Notes: generated by a model from the sequence alone, not told the origin. Positions 26,609 through 35,392 are shown, numbered from the stretch's first letter. The stretch: 64,000 nucleotides of DNA from Lewinellaceae bacterium (GCA_020636275.1 JACJYD010000001.1:186001-250000), one strand, 5' to 3'. Numbers and translations are program-made.

Positions 26609-28018
26609 TTATCTTTTGGTTAACAAAGCTACGGCCTCAATATGTTGGGTATGCGGAAACATATCCACCGGCTGCACTTTTTCCACGCTGTATTTTTCAC
26701 TCAGCAAATTCAGGTCGCGCGCCTGGGTAGCGGGGTTGCAGCTCACGTAAACGATCCGCGGGGATTCGAGCTGCAGGAATAGTTTTACTACATCTCCGTG
26801 CATGCCCGCTCTCGGCGGGTCGGTGATCACGACGTCCGGCTTGCCGTGTTTTTGGGCAAATTCGGGCGTGAGGATGTCCTTCACATCTCCTGCGTAAAAG
26901 GTGCAATTATCGATCTGGTTCAAGCGGGCATTCTCCCGCGCATCGTCGATAGCGGCTTCAATCTCCTCGATTCCGGTAACTTGCTTGCTGTCCCTGGCCA
27001 GGTATAAGGCGATGCTGCCCACACCTGTGTATAGATCGTAAACATTCTGGCTGCCGTTGAGCCCGGCGAATTCAGCGGCGACTGCGTAGAGGCGTTCGCC
27101 CTGGCGGGAATTGGTCTGGAAAAACGACTTGGGCCCGATGCGGAACCGGACATGACCGATTTGCTCTTCGATATAGCCCTTGCCGGCGTACGTATGCATG
27201 TCCAGGTCGCCCACAAAATCGTTGACCTTCGTATTGATGCAGTAGATCAGCGTGGTGATCTGGGGAAAACGCGTTAACACGGCGTCCAGATAAGCGATGC
27301 GCCTGGCTGCATCTTCTTCCCCGAAGCTGAGCAGCACCAGGGTCTCGCCCAGGGTGCTCACCCGGATCATCACTTGCCGGAGGAGGCCCTGGTTGGCACG
27401 GGTGTCGTAAAAACTCAACCCCTGTTCGATGCCGAGTTCGCGCAATCCATTTCGGATCGCATTGGAAGGTTCAGGTTCCAGCCAGCAATGATCGATATTG
27501 ATGATCTTGTCGAAAGCGCCGGCCTTGTGAAAACCGAGCACATCGACGAAGAGCGGCGCCGATTGGTCGGCGAGTTCTTGATGCGTCAGCCAGCGGCGGT
27601 TGGAAAAGGCGAATTCGAGTTTGTTGCGGTAATACTGCGTTTCGGGCGCGGGCAAGATGGGCAGGAATTCGCCGATGGAAACCTTGGCGATGCGCTGCAG
27701 GGCGTCGCGTACGTTGTTTTCCTTGTGTTTCAACTGCGCCGTATACGACAGATGCTGCCACTGGCAGCCGCCGCAGACTTCATAGTGGCTACAAAACGGC
27801 TCGACCCGGTCGGTTGAATATTGGTGGAAATGCGTCGGTACGGCCAGCAGGTGCCCCGATTTTTTACGGGTGACCAGCACATCGACCACGTCGCCCGGCG
27901 CCACGTTTTCGACAAATACGACTTGCCCTTCCGGGGTGCGCCCCACGCCCCGGCCCTTGTCGGCAATGCCGGTGATCGCTACCTGCTGTTGATGCTGCGG
28001 TTTTCTCTTTCTTCCCAT
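26609..28018 (-). CDS. rlmD: 23S rRNA (uracil-C5)-methyltransferase, RlmD/TrmA family
   Basis: A 469-residue SAM-dependent enzyme that methylates uridine in 23S rRNA (U1939 in E. coli numbering) or a close relative of it. It has an N-terminal TRAM domain (GIADKGRGVGRTPEGQVVFVENVAPGD), a [4Fe-4S] site with C76, C82 and C85 in CSHYEVCGGCQW and a fourth cysteine in NIDHCWLEP, motif NVYDLYTGVGSIALYLA and the catalytic cysteine in VYVSCNPATQARDL. Which uridine is modified cannot be told from sequence. I chose the ATG at 28018, supported by a promoter box just upstream; a TTG at 28027 is an alternative. Confidence 0.9.
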   Translation of the reverse strand: MGRKRKPQHQQQVAITGIADKGRGVGRTPEGQVVFVENVAPGDVVDVLVTRKKSGHLLAVPTHFHQYSTDRVEPFCSHYEVCGGCQWQHLSYTAQLKHKENNVRDALQRIAKVSIGEFLPILPAPETQYYRNKLEFAFSNRRWLTHQELADQSAPLFVDVLGFHKAGAFDKIINIDHCWLEPEPSNAIRNGLRELGIEQGLSFYDTRANQGLLRQVMIRVSTLGETLVLLSFGEEDAARRIAYLDAVLTRFPQITTLIYCINTKVNDFVGDLDMHTYAGKGYIEEQIGHVRFRIGPKSFFQTNSRQGERLYAVAAEFAGLNGSQNVYDLYTGVGSIALYLARDSKQVTGIEEIEAAIDDARENARLNQIDNCTFYAGDVKDILTPEFAQKHGKPDVVITDPPRAGMHGDVVKLFLQLESPRIVYVSCNPATQARDLNLLSEKYSVEKVQPVDMFPHTQHIEAVALLTKR

Positions 28019-28024
28019 GGGGGG

Positions 28025-28032
28025 CAAAGCTA
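28025..28032 (-). promoter_or_regulatory. Bacteroidota -7 box (TAGCTTTG) immediately before rlmD
   Basis: On the minus strand TAGCTTTG matches TAnnTTTG exactly and ends seven bases before the ATG at 28018. Transcription would start at or next to the start codon, giving a leaderless mRNA. Confidence 0.5.
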
Positions 28033-28077
28033 AAAAGTTTCATAAAGTGGAAGGGTAATGCCCGTCCCCTTTTATTT

Positions 28078-28839
28078 CTACCGGGTCAGAATGACGTAGT
28101 CCCGGATCAGCGTTTTCAAAAAACCGACCTTGTCTTTTGGAACCTCGGAAATTTCCAACAAGCCTGCCAGGCGATCGGCGAGTAAGCGGATGGCCTCCCG
28201 GTGCGCAGGATTGGGGAAAGATTGATACCGCGCCAGGGTTGTTTTGACCAGCAGCATATCCTGCTCGCTGACCTGCCGGATGCCCGGGTATTGGGGCTCA
28301 TATCCTTCCATCGACTCGATCCGGAGCACCGTGCGCAGCCGGTGTGGCAGGCGGGAAGGAACGCGCACTACGGTGGTATGTGCGGTGAGATCGCCCAGGC
28401 GTTGATGACGGGCCGTAGAGCCGATGAGGAGCGCCGCGAAGACGCCGAACGAAAAGTATACATCGATCAGGTAAAAAACAGTACGCAACAGGTAATCGGT
28501 GAGCCCGGGCTCCTTTCCGTCGAGGCGCACCACCTTGATGCCGATCATCCGCTTGCCGATCGTTTGCCCGTGGAGGAATACCTCGAAAATGAAACAGTAC
28601 ATCATCAGCAGGAACAAGGGCAGGAGGTAGAACAGAAAGCCGATCATCATCCCGGAAGCATCTTGTAACAAAGGCTCCATCCGGGGAAGAAAGAACATTA
28701 AAAGGATGTAGTACAGAATTATGATGAGCGAAAAATCGATCAGAAAAGCGAACAAACGATCCCGCACGTTGGCGAGTTCGTAGGTGATTGTCACATTCTG
28801 CGTTGTCCGAATCTCGATTGAAGCCACTTTTTTCCCCAA
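28078..28839 (-). CDS. RDD family membrane protein
   Basis: A 253-residue protein with an RDD domain: R-D in NVRDRLFAFLIDFSL, several transmembrane segments (about 30-45, 60-85, 110-140) and GQTIGKRMIGIKVVRLDG. The C-terminal 80 residues are soluble and helical. RDD proteins have no firm general function; some move ions. The conserved motif IEIRTTQNVTI follows the start, but the first codon available is TTG at 28839 (MGKKVASIEI) or GTG at 28827 (MASIEI); no ATG fits. It is divergent from the SpoIIM-DUF58 operon, an arrangement conserved in Bacteroidota. Confidence 0.85.
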   Translation of the reverse strand: MGKKVASIEIRTTQNVTITYELANVRDRLFAFLIDFSLIIILYYILLMFFLPRMEPLLQDASGMMIGFLFYLLPLFLLMMYCFIFEVFLHGQTIGKRMIGIKVVRLDGKEPGLTDYLLRTVFYLIDVYFSFGVFAALLIGSTARHQRLGDLTAHTTVVRVPSRLPHRLRTVLRIESMEGYEPQYPGIRQVSEQDMLLVKTTLARYQSFPNPAHREAIRLLADRLAGLLEISEVPKDKVGFLKTLIRDYVILTR

Positions 28840-28904
28840 AAATCACGTTATTTGGGGAATCAAGCAAATTAATGATGGAGGGAGCACGAGCTGCTCCCTC
28901 CATC
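28834..28904. promoter_or_regulatory. Two hairpins between divergent RDD and SpoIIM genes
   Basis: CCCCAAA (28834-28840) pairs with TTTGGGG (28851-28857), overlapping the RDD start. GATGGAGGGAGCA (28874-28886) pairs perfectly with TGCTCCCTCCATC (28892-28904) around a CGAGC loop, 15 bases before the SpoIIM ATG at 28920. The pair could control translation or be an operator for the divergent genes. Confidence 0.5.
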
Positions 28905-28919
28905 GTTCGTAGAGATTTT

Positions 28920-30758
28920 ATGCGCGAATCCAAATTCATCGACCAAAACCGGGAGAAGTGGGAGACCTTCGAGCAGGTGCTGGAAGAGAAGGAAAAAGAC
29001 CCGGATCAGCTCAATGACCTGTTTGTGCAGGTCACGGACGATCTGTCGTTTTCCCGGACCTTCTACCCCAACCGGCTGGTGCGCGCGTATTTGAATGGCC
29101 TGGCCCAACGGGTCTACATCAGCATTTACAAGACTAAACGTTCCCGGCGCAGCCGCTTGCTCGAGTTTTGGAAGGAGGAACTGCCCTTCCTGATCTGGGA
29201 GTCCCGCCGCGAATTCCGCCTTTCCTTCCTGATCTTCCTCCTGTCGCTGGCTATCGGCGTTTTCTCTACCGCCATGGACCCCGATTTTGCGCAAGCGGTC
29301 CTGGGCGAAGGGTATGTCTCCATGACGGAGGGCAATATCGAGGCCGGCGATCCCATGGCGGTTTATAAAGGCGAGGCCCCTTTCGGCATGGCTATCGGCA
29401 TCATTGGCAACAACCTGTTCGTGGCGTTCTTAACATTCATCGCCGGCGCCCTTTTTGCGATCGGCACCGTAGGCGTACTGATCCGGAATGGGGTCATGGT
29501 CGGCGTATTCCAGTTTTTTTTCATCGAAAGGGGCTTGTTTTGGGACTCCTTTCTCACCATTTGGATGCACGGGGCCCTGGAGATCTCGGCTATCGTGATC
29601 GCGGGAGCCGCGGGCCTGATCCTGGGCCGCGGGCTGGTCTTTCCCGGTACCTTGTCGCGCATGAAGGCCTTCCAAATTTCGGCCCGGCGCGGGTTGAAGA
29701 TCATGTTGAGTCTGGTGCCCCTGTTCGTGGTGGCTGGAACGATAGAAGGATATCTGACGCGGCATACGGAATTGCCCAACCTGTTTCGGGGTCTTTTCAT
29801 ACTCAGTTGTTTCGCGTTCATCCTGTACTACTATGTGTGGTACCCAATGAAGAAGGCCCGGGAGGGATTCAAAGTGCAGGATGTGGATCCGATGCTGAGC
29901 CCGGATGCCGAGTCGGAGATCGATCTGCACAAGATCCAGTCGGGAGGAGAGCTGTTTTCGAGCACCTTCACTTTTTTCCGCAACCAGTTCGACCAGATCG
30001 CCTGGCGGGCAGCCCTGGCGGCCCTGATCTTTTGCGCCCTGGTATTTCCGTTTGCGGGAAAAGGGCCCGCCTCCCTGTTTGTGTTTACCTGGGAGTTTTT
30101 GGGCATGTTGAAATCCATTCCCAGCCTCATCCGGCACCCGGATGTTCCCTGGTTGCCGTTTTTGCAGATCCTGATCTTCACCGGGTTGAGCATTCAGTTC
30201 TTTCAAATGATCCGAACGTCGGAGCCCGGGAGGAAACCCCTGCTTGTCTGGTTGAAGGTGGGAATCGGAGCCGCCATTCTTGTCATGTTGCTCCTGCCCA
30301 AGGTCTGGTATACGGTGCTGAGCTTTTCGATGATCTTTCCCCTGGCCCTGGTCTGGGTTTGCATCATGCAGTGGGAAGGAAAAAATGCCTTTCTTTCCGT
30401 CGGCCGGCTTATCGAACTGGTCGCCGGGCAGATCTGGCGCTATCTGGGCTTTGCCCTGCTGCTGACCGGGGTGGGATTCCTTCTGTTCCTGGCGTTGGAT
30501 TCCATGATCCTCTGGCTGGTCTTCGACAGCCTCGGGGTCGGGCTTTCGCTGGAACAATCCACTATGGATAACCTGATCACCGTTGTCCTGGTATTTTGCA
30601 CGCTTTTTTTGTTGTACATCCTTTTTGCAGCCACCATCTTTGGGGCGTCCCTGCTGTATTTTACCCTGGTCGAGATCCGGGATGCTCCCCAGCTTCGCGA
30701 CCGGATTGAAAAGGTGCACCTGCAGGCCCGCATCCAGGGGTTGCCGCGCGAAGAATGA
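28920..30758 (+). CDS. SpoIIM-family membrane protein with an extra C-terminal membrane domain
   Basis: A 612-residue polytopic protein. The first part (to about residue 320) is the stage II sporulation M-like domain: soluble N terminus (MRESKFIDQNREKWETFEQVL), RAYLNGLAQRVYISIYK, then membrane segments with NNLFVAFLTFIAGAL, GVMVGVFQFFF and WMHGALEISAIVIAGAAGL. A second half with five or so further spans follows a charged linker (DVDPMLSPDAESEID). Typical SpoIIM genes in this context end near 320 residues, so this looks like a fusion with a neighbouring membrane protein. It is not evidence of sporulation. It begins the DUF4129/DUF4350/MoxR/DUF58 operon. The ATG at 28920 is preferred over an earlier frame that runs through the hairpin. 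Confidence 0.85.
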   Translation: MRESKFIDQNREKWETFEQVLEEKEKDPDQLNDLFVQVTDDLSFSRTFYPNRLVRAYLNGLAQRVYISIYKTKRSRRSRLLEFWKEELPFLIWESRREFRLSFLIFLLSLAIGVFSTAMDPDFAQAVLGEGYVSMTEGNIEAGDPMAVYKGEAPFGMAIGIIGNNLFVAFLTFIAGALFAIGTVGVLIRNGVMVGVFQFFFIERGLFWDSFLTIWMHGALEISAIVIAGAAGLILGRGLVFPGTLSRMKAFQISARRGLKIMLSLVPLFVVAGTIEGYLTRHTELPNLFRGLFILSCFAFILYYYVWYPMKKAREGFKVQDVDPMLSPDAESEIDLHKIQSGGELFSSTFTFFRNQFDQIAWRAALAALIFCALVFPFAGKGPASLFVFTWEFLGMLKSIPSLIRHPDVPWLPFLQILIFTGLSIQFFQMIRTSEPGRKPLLVWLKVGIGAAILVMLLLPKVWYTVLSFSMIFPLALVWVCIMQWEGKNAFLSVGRLIELVAGQIWRYLGFALLLTGVGFLLFLALDSMILWLVFDSLGVGLSLEQSTMDNLITVVLVFCTLFLLYILFAATIFGASLLYFTLVEIRDAPQLRDRIEKVHLQARIQGLPREE

Positions 30759-30762
30759 GGAT

Positions 30763-31437
30763 ATGAAACGATACGTCAGTTGCTTCCTTTCCCTGCTTTT
30801 CCTGTTCCTGCTACCGGGCGGGCAGGCGTATGCCCAGGCGGAACCCGACCGGGGAGTGGGGTTGGACAAGGAAAAATGGGAAGTCCTGGCTGGTGAACTG
30901 GATTATTCGGCGCCCGTGCAACAAGAAGAAGTGAAGAAAGCACCCTCTGTGAAAGAAGCGCGGGGCTGGTCTATCCTCCTTAAAGTGATGGCCGTGCTCG
31001 CCGCGATCGGGATCATTGCGCTGATCCTGAGATACCTGTTGGCGGGAGAGTCCGTCTTTTCTCCGAAAAACCGGAAATTCAGCGGTCAGTTGGCGATCAA
31101 CCTCGAGGACGTTGAGGCGCACCTTCCCGATGCCGACATGCCGGAATTTATCCGGCGAGCCCTCCAGGCAGGTGATTACAGGATGGCTGTGCGCTTGCAC
31201 TACCTCAGTCTGATCCAGGGGCTGACCCGCCGGGGCTGGATCGAGTGGAAACGCGAAAAGACGAACGGAGACTATCTCCGGGAAATACAAGAGCGTCCCG
31301 TTTTTGGCCAGTTCCGCGAACTGACGGGTATTTTCGAACGCGTTTGGTATGGCGACTATCCTCTGGAGGAAGGCGCCTACCGGCAGGTGGCAGGGCATTT
31401 TGCCGACTGCGAGCGCAGCATAAACCAGACTGCATAG
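30763..31437 (+). CDS. DUF4129 membrane protein
   Basis: A 224-residue protein with a signal peptide (CFLSLLFLFLLPGGQAYAQA), one central membrane segment (LLKVMAVLAAIGIIALILRYLLA, about residues 76-97) and a DUF4129-type C-terminal region (QAGDYRMAVRLHYLSLIQGL, TNGDYLREI, FERVWYGDYPLEEG). The function of the domain is unknown. It follows the SpoIIM gene by four bases and precedes the DUF4350 gene by two. Confidence 0.85.
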   Translation: MKRYVSCFLSLLFLFLLPGGQAYAQAEPDRGVGLDKEKWEVLAGELDYSAPVQQEEVKKAPSVKEARGWSILLKVMAVLAAIGIIALILRYLLAGESVFSPKNRKFSGQLAINLEDVEAHLPDADMPEFIRRALQAGDYRMAVRLHYLSLIQGLTRRGWIEWKREKTNGDYLREIQERPVFGQFRELTGIFERVWYGDYPLEEGAYRQVAGHFADCERSINQTA

Positions 31438-31439
31438 CC

Positions 31440-32726
31440 ATGGATAGAATGCGTATTTGGCTTTGGGGTGGGTTCCTGGCGCTCGTGATCGCAGTGCTGT
31501 TGTACCTGTTTTGGCCAAGTGGAGAATTGGTGGATTGGGATGAAAACTACCGGAGGGAAAGTAAACAACCCTACGGTACGGAACTGATCTATGACCTGTT
31601 GAAAGACCAGGCGGGCGACGACCGCTTTTTCGAGGTGGAAGACAGCATTGTCGGCAGTCTGGATAAGTGGGAAGGTCCGGCAAACTACATCATCATCAAT
31701 CAGGGCATCTGGCTGGACTCTTTGGAGGAAGACCAGTTGCTGGAATTCGTCGAAAAGGGCAACACTCTTTTTCTCGCCCTGAATGCCATGCCGCAGGGCA
31801 TCCTTTCCCGGCTTTTCACCTTCGATCTGGACAGCCTCGACCTGGATCGCTATGCCTATAAAACGGATACCAGCGCTACCCTTTCCCTGACCTATGCACC
31901 CTGGGAAGACACCCGCCTCGACCTCGCCTGCCTCGACCAGGGAAGCCTGGTGGAATACAACTGGGGCTATTGGGACCCCATCTGGTTGGACTACCTGTCG
32001 GACGAGGGGTTCGAGATGGAGCGACTCGGCTATTTGAACGACACCTGGACCCAGTTCATCCGGATCCGGCACGGGCGCGGATCGATCCTGCTGCACACTA
32101 CTCCGTTGGCGTTTTCCAATTTTTATGTAAAAGAAGCCGAAGGCCTGGATTACGCCGACAAGGTCCTGGCCTATTTGAATAAAGGGCCCATTTATTGGGA
32201 TCACTACAGTGATTTCGAGTCGGCTTATCGAAGAACCTGGGGCCGTCGTCCACCGCGGACAACGCGATCCATTCAGGCGGATAGCCCGTTGCAATACATT
32301 CTAAGCCAGCCACCATTGGCTTGGGCCTGGTATGTAGGTTTGTCGCTGGCCGTATTGTACCTGCTCTTCCGCGCCAAGCGCAAACAACGCATCATCCCGA
32401 TCCTGGAGCCAAATACCAACACCTCGATGGAGTTTATCGCTACGATCGGGCAATTGTATTTCAGGCAAAATAGCCACCGGAAACTGGCTATTCAAAAATG
32501 GCGTTTGTTCCTGGGCTTTGTTCGTGACCGCTACCACCTGCCGACACGCGAGTTGGATGATGCTTTTATCGGGAAACTGGCCGAGCGGTCCGGAATCGAT
32601 AAAGAAACCCTCCAACCTATTTTTCGCCTGGCGCGGAATATCGAACGGTCGGAAGTCTTTCTCTCCGAAAATACCCTCATCGACCTGCATAAGGCGCTCG
32701 ATGGATTTTATAGAAATTGTAAATAA
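31440..32726 (+). CDS. DUF4350 membrane protein
   Basis: A 428-residue protein with an N-terminal membrane anchor (RIWLWGGFLALVIAVLLYLFW) followed by GTELIYDLLKD and a DUF4350-type Rossmann-like domain (GPANYIIINQGIWLDSLEEDQLLEFVEKGNTLFLA), and a second membrane span near residue 300 (WAWYVGLSLAVLYLLFRA). The C-terminal helical part resembles other members of the family. Function unknown; it is in a fixed gene neighbourhood with a MoxR ATPase. The ATG at 31440 lies two bases past the DUF4129 stop; a longer frame is rejected because it overlaps that gene. Confidence 0.85.
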   Translation: MDRMRIWLWGGFLALVIAVLLYLFWPSGELVDWDENYRRESKQPYGTELIYDLLKDQAGDDRFFEVEDSIVGSLDKWEGPANYIIINQGIWLDSLEEDQLLEFVEKGNTLFLALNAMPQGILSRLFTFDLDSLDLDRYAYKTDTSATLSLTYAPWEDTRLDLACLDQGSLVEYNWGYWDPIWLDYLSDEGFEMERLGYLNDTWTQFIRIRHGRGSILLHTTPLAFSNFYVKEAEGLDYADKVLAYLNKGPIYWDHYSDFESAYRRTWGRRPPRTTRSIQADSPLQYILSQPPLAWAWYVGLSLAVLYLLFRAKRKQRIIPILEPNTNTSMEFIATIGQLYFRQNSHRKLAIQKWRLFLGFVRDRYHLPTRELDDAFIGKLAERSGIDKETLQPIFRLARNIERSEVFLSENTLIDLHKALDGFYRNCK

Positions 32727-32760
32727 AACGAGGGGGCGTCCCTCCGAAAATAACCAGTTT

Positions 32761-33738
32761 ATGGACACATTTGAACAACCCGAACGGATCGACCTGGGCA
32801 AGGTTCGCCTCGCCGCTGAACGGGTGAAAGCCGAGTTGCACAAGGTGATCGTCGGCCAGGAAGAGTTGCTCGATCTGCTTTTGGTGGCCCTTTTTACCAA
32901 TGGGCACGTGCTGATCGAGGGGGTTCCAGGGATCGCCAAAACCCTGACGGCCAAGCTGTTGGCGCAAACCATGGATGTCGAATTTTCCCGCATCCAGTTT
33001 ACGCCCGACCTCATGCCCAGCGATGTGGTGGGCACCACGGTTTTCAATCTGAAAACCTCCGACTTCAGTTTCAACCCCGGGCCCGTTTTTTCCAATATCG
33101 TCCTGATCGACGAGATCAACCGGGCGCCGGCAAAAACCCAGGCCGCCCTGTTCGAAGTGATGGAAGAATATCAGGTTACGGTCGACGGGAAGACCTATTC
33201 CATGCAGCCTCCCTTTTTCGTCGTCGCGACCCAGAACCCGATCGAACAGGAAGGCACCTACAAACTGCCCGAAGCCCAACTCGACCGCTTTCTGTTCAAG
33301 ATCAATATCACCTACCCCGATCTGGCGGAGGAAAAAGCCATTCTGCAGCGCTTCAAGAGCGATTTTTCCTTTTCTCAAAAACACGACGTACGTCCGGTTT
33401 TCTCCGCCGCCGAGATCCAGGAATGTCGCGCGCTGATCGAGCAGGTCCATATTGAAGAAGCCCTGATCAACTACATCGCAGCCATCGTTACGCAGACCCG
33501 GAACAACGGCGACCTTTTCCTGGGCGCATCGCCCCGGGCCTCTCTGGCGATCCTCAAATCCTCCAAAGCCATGGCCGCCATGCGCGGTCGCGATTTTGTG
33601 ACGCCCGACGATATCCATTTTGTGGCTTATCCCGTGCTCAACCACCGGATTATCATGACGCCCGAACGGGAGATGGAAGGGTATGAGACCAAAGATGTGA
33701 TCCGGGATATTGTGCAAAGCATCGAGGTGCCGCGTTGA
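32761..33738 (+). CDS. MoxR-family AAA+ ATPase
   Basis: A 325-residue AAA+ ATPase that remodels or loads partners on the cytoplasmic side. Walker A is in IEGVPGIAKTLTAKLLA (about 49-65), Walker B in IVLIDEINRAPAKTQAALFEVMEE (about 114), sensor I in VVATQNPIEQEGTYKLPEAQLDRF. MoxR proteins usually work with a vWA/DUF58 partner, encoded next door. The start MDTFEQPER at 32761 gives a normal-length protein; the upstream extension is a shadow. Confidence 0.93.
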   Translation: MDTFEQPERIDLGKVRLAAERVKAELHKVIVGQEELLDLLLVALFTNGHVLIEGVPGIAKTLTAKLLAQTMDVEFSRIQFTPDLMPSDVVGTTVFNLKTSDFSFNPGPVFSNIVLIDEINRAPAKTQAALFEVMEEYQVTVDGKTYSMQPPFFVVATQNPIEQEGTYKLPEAQLDRFLFKINITYPDLAEEKAILQRFKSDFSFSQKHDVRPVFSAAEIQECRALIEQVHIEEALINYIAAIVTQTRNNGDLFLGASPRASLAILKSSKAMAAMRGRDFVTPDDIHFVAYPVLNHRIIMTPEREMEGYETKDVIRDIVQSIEVPR

Positions 33739-33755
33739 TCGAAAAAAGAATTGAT

Positions 33756-35090
33756 ATGTGGCGAGCCATCCGGAATACGTACCTTCCCAATCGCTTCTTC
33801 CTGTTGTTTGGAGGCGTGATCGTCCTGTTCGCATTGGGCTTTCCCTTTCCGGCCTTTTACTACGTCGGACTGGCTTCCCTGTTGGTGGCACTGGGTCTTG
33901 TGCTGGCCGACACAGGCCTCCTGTTCGGACGCCGGGTGAGCTTGGATGCAAAGCGCCAGCTGCCCAAAGTACTTTCCCTGGGCGACCCCAATCCCATCGT
34001 TCTGGATATTCACAACCGCTCCCCACATTACCTGCACCTTACGCTGATCGATGAACTGCCCCTGGAATTTCAGATCCGGGATTTTTCCAGAACCCTTCGG
34101 ATAGCGCCCGAAAGCTGGAAAAAGGTGACCTACGAGCTTACGCCTACCCGGCGGGGCGCTTACAAATTCGGGGCGATCCACATTTTTATCAGCAGTCCGC
34201 TCGGGCTGGTGCAGCGCCGGGTGAGCATTTCGCAGGAAACTACTATCCCTGTATACCCCTCGATCATCCAGGTGAAAAAGTATAGCCTGAAATCCTTTCA
34301 GAAAGTAACGACCCTGCAAGGAGTTAAAAAAATGCGCCGGATCGGACACAGTTACGAATTTGAGCAGATCAAGGAATACGTACGGGGCGACGACTACCGG
34401 AGCATCAACTGGAAGGCCACCAGCCGGAGGGCCGGTTTGATGGTCAACCAATATGAAGACGAGCGGGCCCAACAGGTGTATTGCCTCATCGATAAAAGCC
34501 GGGTTATGCGGCTGCCTTTCCACGGATTGAGCTTGATGGATTACGCGATCAACACCAGCCTGGTCATGTCCAATATCGTTTTGCAAAAACACGATAAAGC
34601 AGGCTTGTTGACCTTTTCCGACAAGATCGGCTCCATTTTGAAAGCCGACCGAAAAGGCGACCAGATGCATAAGATCCTGATGGCCCTTTACAATGAAAAA
34701 GAGCGGCATGGGGAGGCCAATTACGAATTGGTTTACCAGGCCGTTCGGCGCTTGATCAAAGGGCGGAGCTTGTTGTTGCTCTTCACGAACTTCGAAAGCA
34801 GTTTCGCCCTAGAGCGCGTATTGCCGGTATTGCGGCGGATCAATCTCCAGCACCTGCTGGTCGTGATCTTTTTTGAAAATACGGAGATCAGGGACTTTGC
34901 GTACCAGGAGGTGAGCGACCTGGAATCGATCTATACGCAGACTATGGCCCAGAAATTTGTGGCCGAAAAAATGCAGCAGGTGCAAAAACTCCGTCAGTAC
35001 GGCATCCAGGCCATTCTGACCCGTCCTGAAGAACTGAGCGTGAATACGATCAACAAATACCTCGAACTAAAAGCCAGGGGACTGATATAA
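33756..35090 (+). CDS. DUF58 domain protein (vWA-like), MoxR partner
   Basis: A 444-residue protein with two N-terminal hydrophobic segments (residues about 10-25 and 32-50) and a DUF58 domain with ITWK-like text: SYEFEQIKEYVRGDDYRSINWKATSRR, followed by a vWA-like fold (QVYCLIDKSRVM, TSLVMSNIVLQKHDKAGLLTF). DUF58 proteins pair with MoxR ATPases in chaperone or co-factor insertion systems, but this system's role is not established. A TTG at 33735 overlapping the moxR stop is an alternative start; the ATG at 33756 fits the family better. It ends the operon. Confidence 0.88.
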   Translation: MWRAIRNTYLPNRFFLLFGGVIVLFALGFPFPAFYYVGLASLLVALGLVLADTGLLFGRRVSLDAKRQLPKVLSLGDPNPIVLDIHNRSPHYLHLTLIDELPLEFQIRDFSRTLRIAPESWKKVTYELTPTRRGAYKFGAIHIFISSPLGLVQRRVSISQETTIPVYPSIIQVKKYSLKSFQKVTTLQGVKKMRRIGHSYEFEQIKEYVRGDDYRSINWKATSRRAGLMVNQYEDERAQQVYCLIDKSRVMRLPFHGLSLMDYAINTSLVMSNIVLQKHDKAGLLTFSDKIGSILKADRKGDQMHKILMALYNEKERHGEANYELVYQAVRRLIKGRSLLLLFTNFESSFALERVLPVLRRINLQHLLVVIFFENTEIRDFAYQEVSDLESIYTQTMAQKFVAEKMQQVQKLRQYGIQAILTRPEELSVNTINKYLELKARGLI

Positions 35091-35099
35091 AACGAACAG

Positions 35100-35135
35100 A
35101 AAAAAAAAGAGGCAGCGCCACCACAGCACTACCTC
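35100..35135 (-). terminator. Intrinsic terminator on the minus strand with no protein-coding gene before it
   Basis: Read on the minus strand, GAGGTAGTGC (35135-35126) pairs with GCGCTGCCTC (35118-35109) across a seven-base loop, all ten positions paired with two G-U pairs, followed directly by a run of nine T (35108-35100). The same pairing is not perfect on the plus strand, where two C-A mismatches replace the G-U pairs, so the signal is strand-specific. Confidence 0.7.
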
Positions 35136-35181
35136 AGCCCTAACCAAATAAAACCAAATTATTCGTTCGTTTTAGTGTTTC
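35100..35181 (-). ncRNA. Candidate small RNA, minus strand, between DUF58 and M28 peptidase genes
   Basis: A predicted transcript of about 80 bases starting near 35181 and ending at the terminator at 35100. It is supported by the full promoter at 35188-35218 and by the intrinsic terminator. It holds no reading frame worth calling and lies antisense to the spacer just after the DUF58 gene, whose stop is at 35090. I do not recognise an Rfam class. The start position is estimated from the promoter, not observed. Confidence 0.5.
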
Positions 35182-35187
35182 GTGTTA

Positions 35188-35218
35188 CAAAAATAATGGG
35201 TAATTGTAAAAAATACAA
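35188..35218 (-). promoter_or_regulatory. Bacteroidota promoter (TTG-N20-TATTTTTG) driving the candidate small RNA
   Basis: On the minus strand TATTTTTG (35195-35188) is an exact TAnnTTTG box, and TTG (35218-35216) lies upstream with a 20-base spacer, the same arrangement as before rplM. A 10-bp perfect inverted repeat, GGTAATTGTA/TACAATTACC (35199-35223), occupies the spacer and -33 region, so it could be an operator. Confidence 0.55.
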
Positions 35219-35392
35219 TTACCAGCGCAAAAAAATCTTCGTTTTGACGCAAATTTTTTCGCCGGGCCTTTTAAAGCGCTAGTAGTGAGGCATGTGTTTT
35301 CGAAATAATTTTCCGCGCTTTTAAGATTCTAGAAATTATTGATTGCTAGTGTCTTCTTATGTTTATGGTAATCCGTATAAAATTAGCAAACG

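Noticed and set aside
28298..28939. A 213-codon minus-strand frame overlapping the RDD gene start
   Set aside because: It is out of frame with the RDD protein and has no family match; the RDD frame carries the conserved motifs.
35199..35223. The perfect 10-bp inverted repeat as a terminator of the DUF58 operon
   Set aside because: It is 109 bases past the stop and has no plus-strand T-run after it. It fits better as part of the minus-strand promoter/operator.
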